From assembly GCF_041052385.1 (NCBI RefSeq), contig NZ_CP163439.1, positions 9,103,001 to 9,167,000 on the forward strand: a DNA stretch of 64,000 bases, in the 5' to 3' direction. A program made the translations under genes and the position numbers. This document shows positions 1 through 8,102 of this stretch, in pieces. The notes under the pieces were generated by a model. It was not told the DNA's origin. It saw nothing but the letters and a program-made list of their open reading frames with translations, and did no database searches. Within the stretch, counting starts at the first letter, position 1, and every line of letters begins with the position of its first letter. Source of the DNA: Streptomyces sp. R28. GTDB lineage: Bacteria > Actinomycetota > Actinomycetes > Streptomycetales > Streptomycetaceae.

Positions 1-2113
1 TGCCCGCCCGCAGTTCGGCCACCACCCGCGACACCGGATCACCGAACACCTCGCCCAGCTCCAGCGGATTGCGGTCGAAGGTCGGATACGACGGCATCCA
101 CCCCGCTCGCGCCGACAGCGCGAGACAGTCCGCGCCCGTCATCCCCCGGAACCGGCCCGCACCGAGCGGCGAGGCCAGCACGTCGGCCGTGAACCCGTCG
201 TAGCGCCACTGGTCGGTGTTGAGGAACCAGTACGCCGTGCCGATCATCTGGCGCGGCGGCCGTGACCAGTCCGAGGCCGCCGCGAGCGTCGCCCAGCCGG
301 TCACCGGACGGCACTTCTCCTGGCCCACGTAGTGCGCCCAGCCGCCGCCGTTGCGGCCCTGGCAGCCGGTGAGCTGCAGCAGGGCGAGGAAGGCGCGGTA
401 GATCGTCTCGGAGTGGAACCAGTGGTTGGTGCCGGCCCCCATCAGGATCATGCAGCGGCCCTTCGACCGCTCCGCCGTGCGCGCGAACTCCCGGGCGATC
501 CGCACGCACTTGGCCGCCGGGACGGAGGTGTGCGCCTCCTGCCAGGCGGGGGTGCCGGGCGCGTCGGCGTCGTCGTACGACACCGGCCAGCGGCCGGGCA
601 GCCCGGGTCGCGCGACCCCGTACTGCGCGAGCAGCAGGTCGAAGACCGTCGTCACCAGCCGCCCGCACGCCCCGCCGAGCTTCGTCGCCGGGACACCGCG
701 TCGTACGACGTCTCCGCGCCCCTGCCCGTGCGGTCCGCCCTCGGTGTCGAAGCGGGGCAGCAGCACCTCGACGCCTGCGGCGACCTCACTGCCGTACAGG
801 CTCAACCTCGGGCGTATGTCGCCCAGTTCGAGGTTCCACCTGCCCATGCCCGACTCGGCCCAGCGGAAGCCGAGGGAGCCGTTCGGGGCGACCACGCGGC
901 CCGTCACCTCGTCCAGCACGACCGTCTTCCACTCGGCACTCTCACCCGCCTTCCCCAGGTCCGAGGCGCGCAGGAACTTCGCCGGGACGTAAGCCCCGTC
1001 CCGCTCCTCCAGGGTCACGAGGAACGGCAGGTCGGTGAACTGCCGTACGTAGTCCGCGAAGAACGGTGTCTCGCGGTCGACGAAGAACTCCTTGAGGACG
1101 ACGTGTCCCATGGCGAGGGCCAGCGCGCCGTCCGTGCCGGGGTGCGGGTGGAGCCACTCGTCGGCGAACTTGGCGTTGTCGGCGTAGTCGGGGGCGATGA
1201 CCACGACCTTCTGGCCCCGGTAGCGGGCCTCCGCCATCCAGTGCGCGTCCGGGGTGCGGGTCACCGGGACGTTCGAGCCCCACATCATCAGATACGCCGC
1301 GTCCCACCAGTCGCCCGACTCCGGTACGTCGGTCTGGTCGCCGAAGACCTGCGGGGAGGCCACGGGCAGGTCGGCGTACCAGTCGTAGAAGGACAGCATC
1401 GGCGCGCCGATCAGGGAGTGGAAGCGGGCGCCCGCCGCGTGCGACACCATCGACATCGCGGGGATGGGGGAGAAACCGGCGATACGGTCCGGGCCGTACG
1501 TCTTGATGGTGTGCACATGCGCGGCGGCGATCAGCTCGATCGCCTCGTCCCAACTCGTCCGCACCAGGCCGCCCTTGCCGCGCGCCCGCTGGTAGCGGCG
1601 GCGGCGCTCGGGGTCGTTCTGGACGTCCGCCCAGGCCAGGACGGGGTCTTGCAGGCGCTCCTTCGCCTCCCGGTACATCTCCAGGAGGACACCGCGGATG
1701 TAGGGGTAGCGCACCCGGGTGGGGGAGTAGGTGTACCAGGAGAAGGCGGCGCCGCGAGGACAGCCGCGGGGCTCGTACTCGGGGCGGTCGGGGCCGACAC
1801 TGGGATAGTCGGTCTGCTGGGTCTCCCAGGTGATGATGCCGTCCTTGACGTACACCTTCCAGCGGCAGGAGCCCGTGCAGTTCACGCCGTGGGTGGAGTT
1901 CACGACCTTGTCGTGGCTCCAGCGGTCCCGGTAGAAGGCGTCCGCCTCCCGCCCGCCGGTCAGTCGGACACTGTGCAGATCGGGCGCGGGCGTGCCCGGC
2001 CGGAAGAACCTGGCGGCCTTCAGCAGCGCCGCGCCCGGCTCGGCGGGCTGCTCGGCAGGCGGCTCGACGGGCGGCTCGGCGGGCGGGGTGGGCGGTATCC
2101 GCGTGTCGGTCAC
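1..2113 (-). CDS. narG: Respiratory nitrate reductase alpha subunit, C-terminus cut by window edge
   Basis: Catalytic molybdopterin subunit that reduces nitrate to nitrite on the membrane-bound NarGHI complex. Translation from a GTG at 2113 gives 704 residues, out of about 1230 in the family, so the C-terminal half lies outside the window. Near residue 50 it has the family motif HGVNCTGSCRWKVY, whose His and Cys ligands bind the [4Fe-4S] cluster FS0, followed by ITWETQQTDYP and PRGCPRGAAFSWYTYS, then LMMWGSNVPVTRTPDAH. All are NarG hallmarks. The N-terminus carries a Pro/Glu-rich stretch before the conserved part, which is unusual but harmless. A purine-rich GGGAGCG lies just upstream of the GTG. 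narH, narJ and narI would be expected beyond position 1. Streptomyces commonly carry several nar operons. Confidence 0.96.
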   Translation of the reverse strand, partial: MTDTRIPPTPPAEPPVEPPAEQPAEPGAALLKAARFFRPGTPAPDLHSVRLTGGREADAFYRDRWSHDKVVNSTHGVNCTGSCRWKVYVKDGIITWETQQTDYPSVGPDRPEYEPRGCPRGAAFSWYTYSPTRVRYPYIRGVLLEMYREAKERLQDPVLAWADVQNDPERRRRYQRARGKGGLVRTSWDEAIELIAAAHVHTIKTYGPDRIAGFSPIPAMSMVSHAAGARFHSLIGAPMLSFYDWYADLPVASPQVFGDQTDVPESGDWWDAAYLMMWGSNVPVTRTPDAHWMAEARYRGQKVVVIAPDYADNAKFADEWLHPHPGTDGALALAMGHVVLKEFFVDRETPFFADYVRQFTDLPFLVTLEERDGAYVPAKFLRASDLGKAGESAEWKTVVLDEVTGRVVAPNGSLGFRWAESGMGRWNLELGDIRPRLSLYGSEVAAGVEVLLPRFDTEGGPHGQGRGDVVRRGVPATKLGGACGRLVTTVFDLLLAQYGVARPGLPGRWPVSYDDADAPGTPAWQEAHTSVPAAKCVRIAREFARTAERSKGRCMILMGAGTNHWFHSETIYRAFLALLQLTGCQGRNGGGWAHYVGQEKCRPVTGWATLAAASDWSRPPRQMIGTAYWFLNTDQWRYDGFTADVLASPLGAGRFRGMTGADCLALSARAGWMPSYPTFDRNPLELGEVFGDPVSRVVAELRAG

Positions 2114-2190
2114 AGGCGCTCCCTTGCTTGCCCTGGTCCCGAACCTAGGGCGGCGCGCGGGAGCGCACCCCTTCACCGCACCCGTACGGG

Positions 2191-3006
2191 TCAGACCTTG
2201 CGGGCGACCCCCGCGTACACGGGCACGATGCCCTCAGCCTGGGCCGCCACGTCCTCCGGCTCCGGGCGCCAGCCGTAGACGGGGATGACGCCGGGTCCGA
2301 GCAGCTCCAGGCCGGCGAAGAAGCGGGAGAACTCGGCCAGCGAGCGGGGGAAGAAGGGGGTGCCGCTGCGCCGGAAGTGGTTCGCCGCCTTCTCGATCGC
2401 CTCCGGGCTGAGGTCCGGGGTGACCTGGGACAGGATCAGGTAGCTGCCCGGGGCGAGCGCGGCGACGTACTTCCCGAGCAGGCCGTACACGTCGTCGCCG
2501 TCGGGATCGTCGCCCAGGTAGTGGGTCAGCGCGACCAGCGACAGCGCGACCGGCTCGGCGAAGTCCAGGGACTCGCAGGCCTGCCCCAGCAGGGTGTCGA
2601 TGTCACGGACATCGGCGTGGACGTAGGTGGTGCTGCCCTCGGCGGTGCCGTGCAGCAGCGCCTGAGCGTGCCGCAGCACGATCGGGTCGTTGTCCGCGTA
2701 GACGACCTTGGACTCCGTGGCGACGCCCTGGGCCACCTGGTGCAGGTTGGGCTCGGTGGGGATGCCCGTGCCGATGTCCAGGAACTGGCGTATCCCGGCC
2801 TCGGCGGCGGTGCGCACGGCCCGGTGCATGAACCGGCGGTTGGCGCGCGCACCGCGCAGGACCGTGCCGTCCACGGCCAGGATCTTCCGGGCCAGCTCCT
2901 CGTCCACCGGGTAGTTGTCCTTGCCGCCCAGCCACCAGTCGTAGACGCGGGCCGGGTGCGGCCGGCTGGTGTCGACGCGGGTGGACGCGGCCTTGGATCC
3001 GGTCAT
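2191..3006 (-). CDS. SAM-dependent methyltransferase of the DUF574 (Methyltransf_19) family
   Basis: 271-residue protein of a family greatly expanded in actinomycetes. It opens with the family signature RVYDWWLGGKDNYPVDEE and has the SAM-binding segment FLDIGTGIPTEPNLH near residue 80. The methyl acceptor is unknown. I chose the ATG at 3006 because GAGGAG sits 9-10 bases upstream and homologues start there; the reading frame extends further upstream, but that part is not protein-like. It lies 109 bp downstream of an XRE/DUF5753 regulator on the same strand, a pairing frequent in Streptomyces, so the two may be co-transcribed. Confidence 0.88.
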   Translation of the reverse strand: MTGSKAASTRVDTSRPHPARVYDWWLGGKDNYPVDEELARKILAVDGTVLRGARANRRFMHRAVRTAAEAGIRQFLDIGTGIPTEPNLHQVAQGVATESKVVYADNDPIVLRHAQALLHGTAEGSTTYVHADVRDIDTLLGQACESLDFAEPVALSLVALTHYLGDDPDGDDVYGLLGKYVAALAPGSYLILSQVTPDLSPEAIEKAANHFRRSGTPFFPRSLAEFSRFFAGLELLGPGVIPVYGWRPEPEDVAAQAEGIVPVYAGVARKV

Positions 3007-3115
3007 GCGGTGTGTTCTCCTCGGGTCTCGGGACGGAGCTGGGGGAGCCACTCGGAAGTCGCCGCACGGGGCGCGAAGGTTGCCGTGAAGGGCCGGAAAG
3101 ACCGCCGCGGGCCGC

Positions 3116-3979
3116 TCAGAAGTCCTCGCGAAGCTCCCGCAGGATCGTCTTCGTGCGCTCCGCCGACGCGGCAGCCGTCGACATGTGGTCCAGCACCTCC
3201 AGATGCGCGGCGACCTCCTGGCGGGAGTCGAGATACAGGGCGCCGGTCAGGTACTCGGTGTAGACCATGTCGGGCAGCTCGGGCTCGGCGAAGCGGAACA
3301 GGGAGAAGGGCGCGTACGTCCCCGGATGCGGGCCGGAGGCGAACTCGGCGATCTGCAGCGTGACCCGGTCGCGCTCGGCCAGCTCCAGGAGCTTGTCCAC
3401 CTGGTCCCGCATCACCTCGCCGCGCTCGCTCACCGGGCGCCGCAACACCGTCTCGTCCATGATCACCCACAGGTGGGGCGGGTCGGGGTGGTCCAGCAGC
3501 CGCTGCCGTTCCATCCGCAGCGACACATGCCGCTCGACGGTCTCCGGCCCCGCCTGCCCGATCGTCCCGGCCTCCATCACGGCACGCGCGTACTCCTCGG
3601 TCTGCAGCAGACCGGGCACGAAGTGCGGCTCGTAGGAGCGGATGATGCGGGCGGCGCCCTCCAGGCTGACGTACAGGCTGAACCAGTCCGGCAACACGTC
3701 GTGGAACCGCTGCCACCAGCCCGGCAGGTTGGCCTCCTCGGCCAGCGCGACGAACGCGGCCGCGTCCTTCTCGGGCACCCCGTACGTCTCCAGCAGCACC
3801 TGCACGTACGGGATCTTCAGCGCGACCTCGGCCGTCTCCATCCGCCGTACGGTCGCCGCGGCCACCCGCAGGACCAGTGCGGCCTCGTCACGCCCCAGCC
3901 CGGCCGACTCGCGCAGCTCCTGCAGGCGCCTGCCGAGCACCACCTGGCCCACGGTGGGGGCCGGCCGCCGCTCACTCAC
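3116..3979 (-). CDS. XRE-family regulator with DUF5753 domain
   Basis: 287 residues from a GTG start preceded by GGGGAGG. Residues about 10-75 form a helix-turn-helix of the XRE type (LGRRLQELRESAGLGRDEAA). The rest is the DUF5753 domain, recognisable from YEPHFVPGLLQTEEYARAV and from the segment around VTLQIAEFASGPHPG. Such proteins in Streptomyces are usually followed by a small DUF397 gene; here no DUF397 gene is visible and a DUF574 methyltransferase follows instead. Function is probably DNA binding in a developmental or antibiotic-control circuit, but the target is unknown. A perfect palindrome lies about 104 bp upstream. Confidence 0.88.
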   Translation of the reverse strand: MSERRPAPTVGQVVLGRRLQELRESAGLGRDEAALVLRVAAATVRRMETAEVALKIPYVQVLLETYGVPEKDAAAFVALAEEANLPGWWQRFHDVLPDWFSLYVSLEGAARIIRSYEPHFVPGLLQTEEYARAVMEAGTIGQAGPETVERHVSLRMERQRLLDHPDPPHLWVIMDETVLRRPVSERGEVMRDQVDKLLELAERDRVTLQIAEFASGPHPGTYAPFSLFRFAEPELPDMVYTEYLTGALYLDSRQEVAAHLEVLDHMSTAAASAERTKTILRELREDF

Positions 3980-4082
3980 GCCACGCCTCCCCTATGCGCC
4001 GGAAGTACGGGGTGCAGTGTGCCATGTTCCGGGGGCCCGTGGGGGGCAGTGCCGTGTGCAGGCTACGCGCCCCTGAGGGCGT

Positions 4083-4099
4083 ATTACCCCCGGGGTAAT
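4083..4099. promoter_or_regulatory. Perfect inverted repeat, possible CsoR-family-type operator
   Basis: ATTACCCC-C-GGGGTAAT is a perfect 8-bp inverted repeat around one base, in the 232-bp divergent region between the XRE regulator (start 3979) and the membrane protein gene (start 4212). The run of C then G flanked by TA resembles operators of the CsoR/CstR family, but no CsoR-like gene is in the window. The regulator is therefore unknown. Confidence 0.55.
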
Positions 4100-4211
4100 C
4101 GACCGCACCGCCGGACCGCGAGACCGTGTTGGCACCGGGTTCCGGGGCGGCGCACTCCGCTCCGGGACCCGGGTTCCAGCGCAACTCGACCTCGACGGAG
4201 GGTGATTCGTC

Positions 4212-4637
4212 ATGTCCGCCACCTCGCTTGCCGTACTTGCCCGGACCTCCGACCCGCAGACCGTGCTGCGCCGCTTTCTGGCCCTGGACGCGGTGGTGAC
4301 CGGGGCGAACGGGCTCGCCTATCTCGTCGTCTCCGGCCCGCTGGGGCGGCTGCTCGGGGTCGACGGCTCGCTGCTGCTCGCACTCGGTGCCTTCCTCACC
4401 GTCTACGCCGCCGCCGTCGGCCTGCTCGCCTCCCGTGCCCGCCCCGCCGCGTTCCCGGTGCGGGCCGTGATCGAGGCCAACCTCGCCTGGGCCGCGCTGA
4501 GTCTCGTCGCCCTCGCGCTGTGGCTGTCGCCGACCACGGCGGGCGCGGTGTGGACCGTGCTCCAGGCGCTCACGGTGGCCGGGTTCGCCGGGTTGCAGTA
4601 CGCGGCGCTGAAAGCACGTCAGGACATCAGCGACTGA
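4212..4637 (+). CDS. Small integral membrane protein, unknown function
   Basis: 141 residues with four hydrophobic segments, roughly at residues 20-42, 50-72, 83-105 and 112-132, so probably a four-helix inner-membrane protein. GACGGAGGGTG upstream of the ATG serves as ribosome binding site. The 3' end overlaps the convergent XRE gene by 19 bp. I do not recognise a conserved motif; the fold is reminiscent of small DoxX-like or SPW-like membrane proteins, without proof. Confidence 0.75.
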   Translation: MSATSLAVLARTSDPQTVLRRFLALDAVVTGANGLAYLVVSGPLGRLLGVDGSLLLALGAFLTVYAAAVGLLASRARPAAFPVRAVIEANLAWAALSLVALALWLSPTTAGAVWTVLQALTVAGFAGLQYAALKARQDISD

Positions 4638-5455
4638 AGGTACTTGACCGTCGCCGGGTCGGCCGGGAGGAACGTCTCGATGGCCAGCTCGGCGACGGTC
4701 ACGTCCATCGGCGTGTTGAAGGTGGAGATGGATGAGACGAAGGACAGGACCCGGCCCTCGTGCTCGATCAGCAACGGCAGCGCGAAGTAGGGGGCGGCCT
4801 CGGCCGGTGCGGCTCCGGGCGTCTCCTCCGGTACCGGGTACGCCGCCACCTCCTCGTACAGCCGGCGCAGCGGCTCGGAGCGGTGCAGCGCGATCTGCCG
4901 GTCCATCTGGGCGAGCAGATGCCCGCGCCACTCCCGCAGGTTGCGGATGCGCGGCGCGAGGCCCTCCGGGTGCAGGGTCAGTCGCATCGTGTTCAGCGGG
5001 GGCGCGAGAAGGTGCTCGGGGATGCCGTCGAGCAGCATCAGGATGCCCCGGTTGGCCGCGTGGACGTGGTACATCGCGTCGACCACGAGGGCCGGGTAGG
5101 GCTCGTAGCCCTGGATCAACTGCTCCATGCCCGCGCGGACGGCGTCCAGCGCGGGATCGTCCAGCGGGGTCTCCGGGTAGTGCGGGGCGTATCCGGCCGC
5201 CAGCAGCAGCGCGTTGCGCTCGCGCACCGGCACCTCCAGGTGCTCGGCCAGCCGCAGCACCATTTCCTCGCTGGGCCGCGAACGCCCCGTCTCGATGAAG
5301 CTGATGTGCCGCGCCGAGGAGTCGGCCCGCAGTGCCAACTCCAGCTGGCTGACCCGCCGTTGCTCCCGCCAGGCCCGAAGCAGAGGGCCCACGCCCGCGG
5401 GCCCGTCGGCGCGGGCGGTGGCGGGCGCGGCGTCTCGGGGCGGGACCATGGTCAT
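4619..5455 (-). CDS. XRE-family regulator with MmyB-like ligand-binding domain
   Basis: 278 residues. The N-terminal helix-turn-helix (LLRAWREQRRVSQLELALRADSSARHISFIETGRSRPS) is followed by a MmyB-type ligand-binding PAS-like domain, recognised from YEPYPALVVDAMYHVHAANRG and from LRLTLHPEGLAPRI. Members often control a divergent oxidoreductase or SDR gene. Here the divergent neighbour is a decayed ADP-ribosylglycohydrolase, so the original target may have been lost. Two ATG codons (5455 and 5449) are possible starts and neither has a clear Shine-Dalgarno. The 3' end overlaps the convergent membrane protein gene by 19 bp. Confidence 0.85.
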   Translation of the reverse strand: MTMVPPRDAAPATARADGPAGVGPLLRAWREQRRVSQLELALRADSSARHISFIETGRSRPSEEMVLRLAEHLEVPVRERNALLLAAGYAPHYPETPLDDPALDAVRAGMEQLIQGYEPYPALVVDAMYHVHAANRGILMLLDGIPEHLLAPPLNTMRLTLHPEGLAPRIRNLREWRGHLLAQMDRQIALHRSEPLRRLYEEVAAYPVPEETPGAAPAEAAPYFALPLLIEHEGRVLSFVSSISTFNTPMDVTVAELAIETFLPADPATVKYLQSLMS

Positions 5456-5485
5456 GAGTACGACCGTAGTCGACGAGCGCGTGGA

Positions 5486-5972
5486 ATGACCGAGCCATGG
5501 ATGTCGTCCCTGGTGGGAGAGGCCGTGTACCGCGTCCGAGTGCCCGTCCTGCTGGTGCGCCGGGCGTACGAGCGCCGGCTGCAGACCCAGCGGCACCCCG
5601 GCCCCGACCACGCCGCACCGCCGAAGAACGGCGCCCCCGAGGGCGGGCTCATGACCCTGGCCTGGGTCTACTGCACGCCCCCGACCCGCAGCTCTTGCTC
5701 GACGGCACGACCGGCCAGGTCACCCCCGACTCCAAGGGCTGCGGCGCGGTCATGCGCTCGGCCCCCTTCGGGCCCACGAACTCCGCCGACGGGGCCTTCG
5801 CCATGGCCGCCCGGGCCGCCGGAAGGCGCGGGCCTGCGCACGCTGCGGCAACCTCCTGGGTGCCCGGTACGGCGACCACGGCCTCCCGCACGAATGGGCG
5901 GGGCGGGTCGAGGGACGGGCCCAGATCGCCGCGCTCGCCTGCGACCCGGCGGCCGAATTCGTCCGCCGCTGA
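5486..5972 (+). pseudogene. Decayed ADP-ribosylglycohydrolase gene
   Basis: Pieces of an ADP-ribosylglycohydrolase (DraG-like fold) appear in different reading frames. Frame 1 encodes PDSKGCGAVMRSAPFG near 5726-5773, matching the family's D-S-K-G-C-G-x-V-M-R segment. Frame 3 encodes GNLLGARYGDHGLPHEWAGR from about 5849, the usual C-terminal segment before the stop at 5970. The middle of the protein, including the second metal-binding part, is missing, and the N-terminal reading (frame 2) is poorly recognisable. The gene is therefore broken by frameshifts and an internal deletion. Several separate lesions argue against a single sequencing error. Confidence 0.7.
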
Positions 5973-6059
5973 CCGCCGGGAGCCGTCTGACCTGGGCCGC
6001 CCCGCCCAGGCTGTGGCAGGCTGAAGACGAACCCCCCCACTCCAGGAAGGAGCGAGGCC

Positions 6060-6362
6060 ATGCCCCTCGAACCGCTGTCGCAGAAGGAGATCGAGGACCG
6101 GCTCGCGGAGCTGCCGGGCTGGTCGCAGGACGGCGACCGCATCGCCCGCTCCTACCGGCTCCCCTCGCACTTCGCGGCCACGGCGATGGTCGTGCACATC
6201 GCCCAGGTCCAGGAGGAGCTCGACCACCACTCCGACCTCACCCTCGGCTACAACACGGTGTCGCTCACCGTGAACACCCACACCGTCAGCGCCGTGACCG
6301 AGCGGGACTTCGCCCTCGCCCGGAAGATCGAGGAGCTCGCTCCCGGCCACGGGGCACACTGA
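6060..6362 (+). CDS. phhB: 4a-hydroxytetrahydrobiopterin dehydratase (pterin-4-alpha-carbinolamine dehydratase)
   Basis: 100 residues, the usual size. The enzyme dehydrates 4a-hydroxytetrahydrobiopterin, formed by aromatic amino acid hydroxylases, for pterin recycling. The family motif is intact: E53-L-D-H56-H57-S near the middle, Y64, H74 and D83. AAGGAG lies 10 bases before the ATG. The next gene (frameshifted methyltransferase) begins 5 bp after the stop, suggesting one transcript. No aromatic amino acid hydroxylase lies nearby, so the physiological partner is not shown here. Confidence 0.93.
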   Translation: MPLEPLSQKEIEDRLAELPGWSQDGDRIARSYRLPSHFAATAMVVHIAQVQEELDHHSDLTLGYNTVSLTVNTHTVSAVTERDFALARKIEELAPGHGAH

Positions 6363-6367
6363 CGGGC

Positions 6368-7110
6368 GTGCTGGACTACGACAAGGAAGCGGAGCGGTAC
6401 GACGCCTCGCGCGGCGGCGAGCCCCGGGCGGCGGCCGCGGCGGAGGCGGTGCTGGGGCTCCTGCCGGACGGCACCCGGCGCCTGCTCGACGTCGCCTGCG
6501 GCACGGGCATCGTGACGCGTCGGCTCGCCGCCGCCCGGGACGGCCTGTGCGTGACCGGTGTCGACCTCGCGCCCGGCATGGCCCGGCAGGCCGCCGCCCG
6601 TCTGCCCGGCGCCGTCGTGCTCGCCGACAGCCGTCGGCTGCCGCTGCCGGACGGCCGGGTCGACGCCGTCAGCAGCGTGTGGCTGCTCCACCTGGCGCAG
6701 ACCGCCGCGGACGTGCGGACCATCGTCGGTGAGTGCGCCCGCGTGCTGCGGCCCGGCGGCGTGTACATCACCACGGTCGACAAGGCCGCCGCGCACAACG
6801 TGGGCAGCGACATCGATGCCGTGCTGGCCTCCCGTCCGCGCCGCCCGGCCCGGGACGAGGCGGGCTCGTCGAGTCGTACGCCCTCGATCACGGCCTGGTC
6901 CCGGCCGGGCAGGCCCGCTTCACCGGCCGCGGCCAGGGACGCAGCCCCCGCCGCACGGTCGCCGACCTGCGCCGGGGGTGGTTCGTCGCCCTGCCGCCCG
7001 GCGGCGCGCTCGCCGACGAGTTCGCCGCGCGCCTCGCGGAACTGCCGGACCAGGACCGCCCCCGGCCGGACCCGGTGTTCAGTCTCCGGGCGTTCAGGAA
7101 GCCCGAGTGA
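6368..7110 (+). pseudogene. SAM-dependent methyltransferase broken by one frameshift
   Basis: From a GTG at 6368, frame 2 encodes a class I methyltransferase: LLDVACGTGIVTRRLA (motif I, about residues 38-53), VTGVDLAPGMARQA, LPLPDGRVDAVSSVWLLHLA and CARVLRPGGVYI. Around 6850-6870 homology moves to frame 1 (VESYALDHGLVPAGQARFTG, then RRGWFVALPPGGALADEFA) and ends at 7110. One missing base in a GC-rich stretch explains this. It may be a true lesion or an assembly error; repairing it would give about 247 residues. The 3' end overlaps the opposite-strand gene at 7094 by 17 bp. Confidence 0.78.
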
Positions 7111-7555
7111 AGTCCATGGTCCAGTTGGTCAGCCAGGTTCCCCCGCCGTCGACGGAGAACGCCTGCTCCCAGCGGGCCGAGGCGGCGGACACGCACGACC
7201 AGACGAACCGCACCCGCACGTCTTTGCCGTCGTGGACGTCGTCGCCGTAGAACTCGCCGCGGCCGTCCTCGAAGCGCCCGATCACCGGCGGGAACAGCTT
7301 CCCGCTGCCGCTGGCGGACCAGTTCAGCGACCATTGCCCGGTCTCCCGGTCGAACAGGCGCAACGTCAGCCCCTTCGATCCCAGGTGCGGCATGTCGATC
7401 TCGTCGACGTTGGCGGCGCCGTCGAACAGCGGCCAGCAGCGGTTCGTGGCCGGGAACTCCACCCACTCGCTGTCCGGGTCGAGGAAGTGGGTGCGGCGGC
7501 GGTTGAGGACCTCCCAGTCGCCGTGGAAGAAGTCGAAGTCGTGCGGGCTGCTCAT
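7094..7555 (-). CDS. Hypothetical protein with DUF1579-like beta-barrel features
   Basis: 153 residues from an ATG at 7555. The sequence starts with FDFFHGDWEVLNRRRTHFL and contains many aromatic and charged residues spaced as in calycin-like or DUF1579-type small barrels (FHGDWEV, ETGQWSLNWSA, RVRFVWSCV). It has no signal peptide or membrane helix. The ATG overlaps the stop of the upstream gene by 4 bp (7552-7555), so the two are translationally coupled, probably under the operator at 8078-8102. Function unknown; binding of a small hydrophobic ligand would be a guess. Confidence 0.8.
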   Translation of the reverse strand: MSSPHDFDFFHGDWEVLNRRRTHFLDPDSEWVEFPATNRCWPLFDGAANVDEIDMPHLGSKGLTLRLFDRETGQWSLNWSASGSGKLFPPVIGRFEDGRGEFYGDDVHDGKDVRVRFVWSCVSAASARWEQAFSVDGGGTWLTNWTMDFTRAS

Positions 7556-8058
7556 GTGCGGTCTCCAGTGGTTCCTTCGGGCAGGGAATCGGCCAAGTAG
7601 GCCGTCAGGTCCGGGACTTCGGGCGCCAGCAGGTGCCGTACCCAGGCGTCCCGTTCGTGCAGGATCGGCGGCAGTTCCCAGACGCAGCCGATCCACGGCA
7701 GGTCGGGGGTGACGAAGTGGGTCGGGTCGTGGTCGGGGCAGCCCAGCACCGGCTGGCCCGCCGCGGCGCCCCTGAAGTGCAGGACGTTGTCCCACACCCA
7801 GCTGTAGGCGTTGAGGTAGGCGCCGTCGTCGCCGCCCCGGTGCAGTACGACGAAGGTCGCCGGGGGCGTGCCGTCCGGCTCCGGCAGCAGTTCCGGCAGG
7901 ATCTCGTACGCCGCCTTCTCCACCTCGGGCGCGATGCCCGCGGGGTCGGCGGTGACGTGGTAGCGCTTGATGTGCCGCCCGGCCACCTCGATCGGCGGGG
8001 GCACGGTGAGCAGTTTCTCGACGAAGGGCGCGAAGGCCGGCTTCTCCTTGAGGGCCAT
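7552..8058 (-). CDS. Conserved hypothetical protein, first gene of a WYL-regulated pair
   Basis: 168 residues, starting MALKEKPAFAPFVEKLL and containing HIKRYHVTADP, TFVVLHRGGDDGAYLNAYSW and PWIGCVWELPPILHERDAW. No signal peptide or membrane helix. I do not recognise a catalytic motif. It is divergent from the WYL regulator with only 39 bp between the starts, and that gap holds a perfect inverted repeat, so the regulator most likely controls this gene and the coupled gene downstream. WYL regulators of the YafY type often guard one such small divergent operon. Confidence 0.8.
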   Translation of the reverse strand: MALKEKPAFAPFVEKLLTVPPPIEVAGRHIKRYHVTADPAGIAPEVEKAAYEILPELLPEPDGTPPATFVVLHRGGDDGAYLNAYSWVWDNVLHFRGAAAGQPVLGCPDHDPTHFVTPDLPWIGCVWELPPILHERDAWVRHLLAPEVPDLTAYLADSLPEGTTGDRT

Positions 8059-8077
8059 GACGGCACGTTAAGAGCCC

Positions 8078-8102
8078 TTCACTGACATCCTGTGTCAGTG
8101 AA
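8078..8102. promoter_or_regulatory. Perfect inverted repeat, probable WYL-regulator operator
   Basis: TTCACTGACA-TCCTG-TGTCAGTGAA has perfect 10-bp arms around a 5-bp spacer. It fills the space between the divergent genes and overlaps the first codons of the WYL regulator, so a bound protein would block both promoters. The palindrome, position and divergent layout fit autoregulation. Confidence 0.75.

Noticed and set aside
332..2278. A 648-codon plus-strand frame over narG
   Set aside because: It is antisense to a gene with clear NarG motifs and has no recognisable protein features.
4760..7600. A 946-codon open frame on the plus strand
   Set aside because: It runs antisense through the XRE gene and then through the decayed gene and the methyltransferase first part; composition is Arg/Pro-rich, as expected for a shadow frame in GC-rich DNA.
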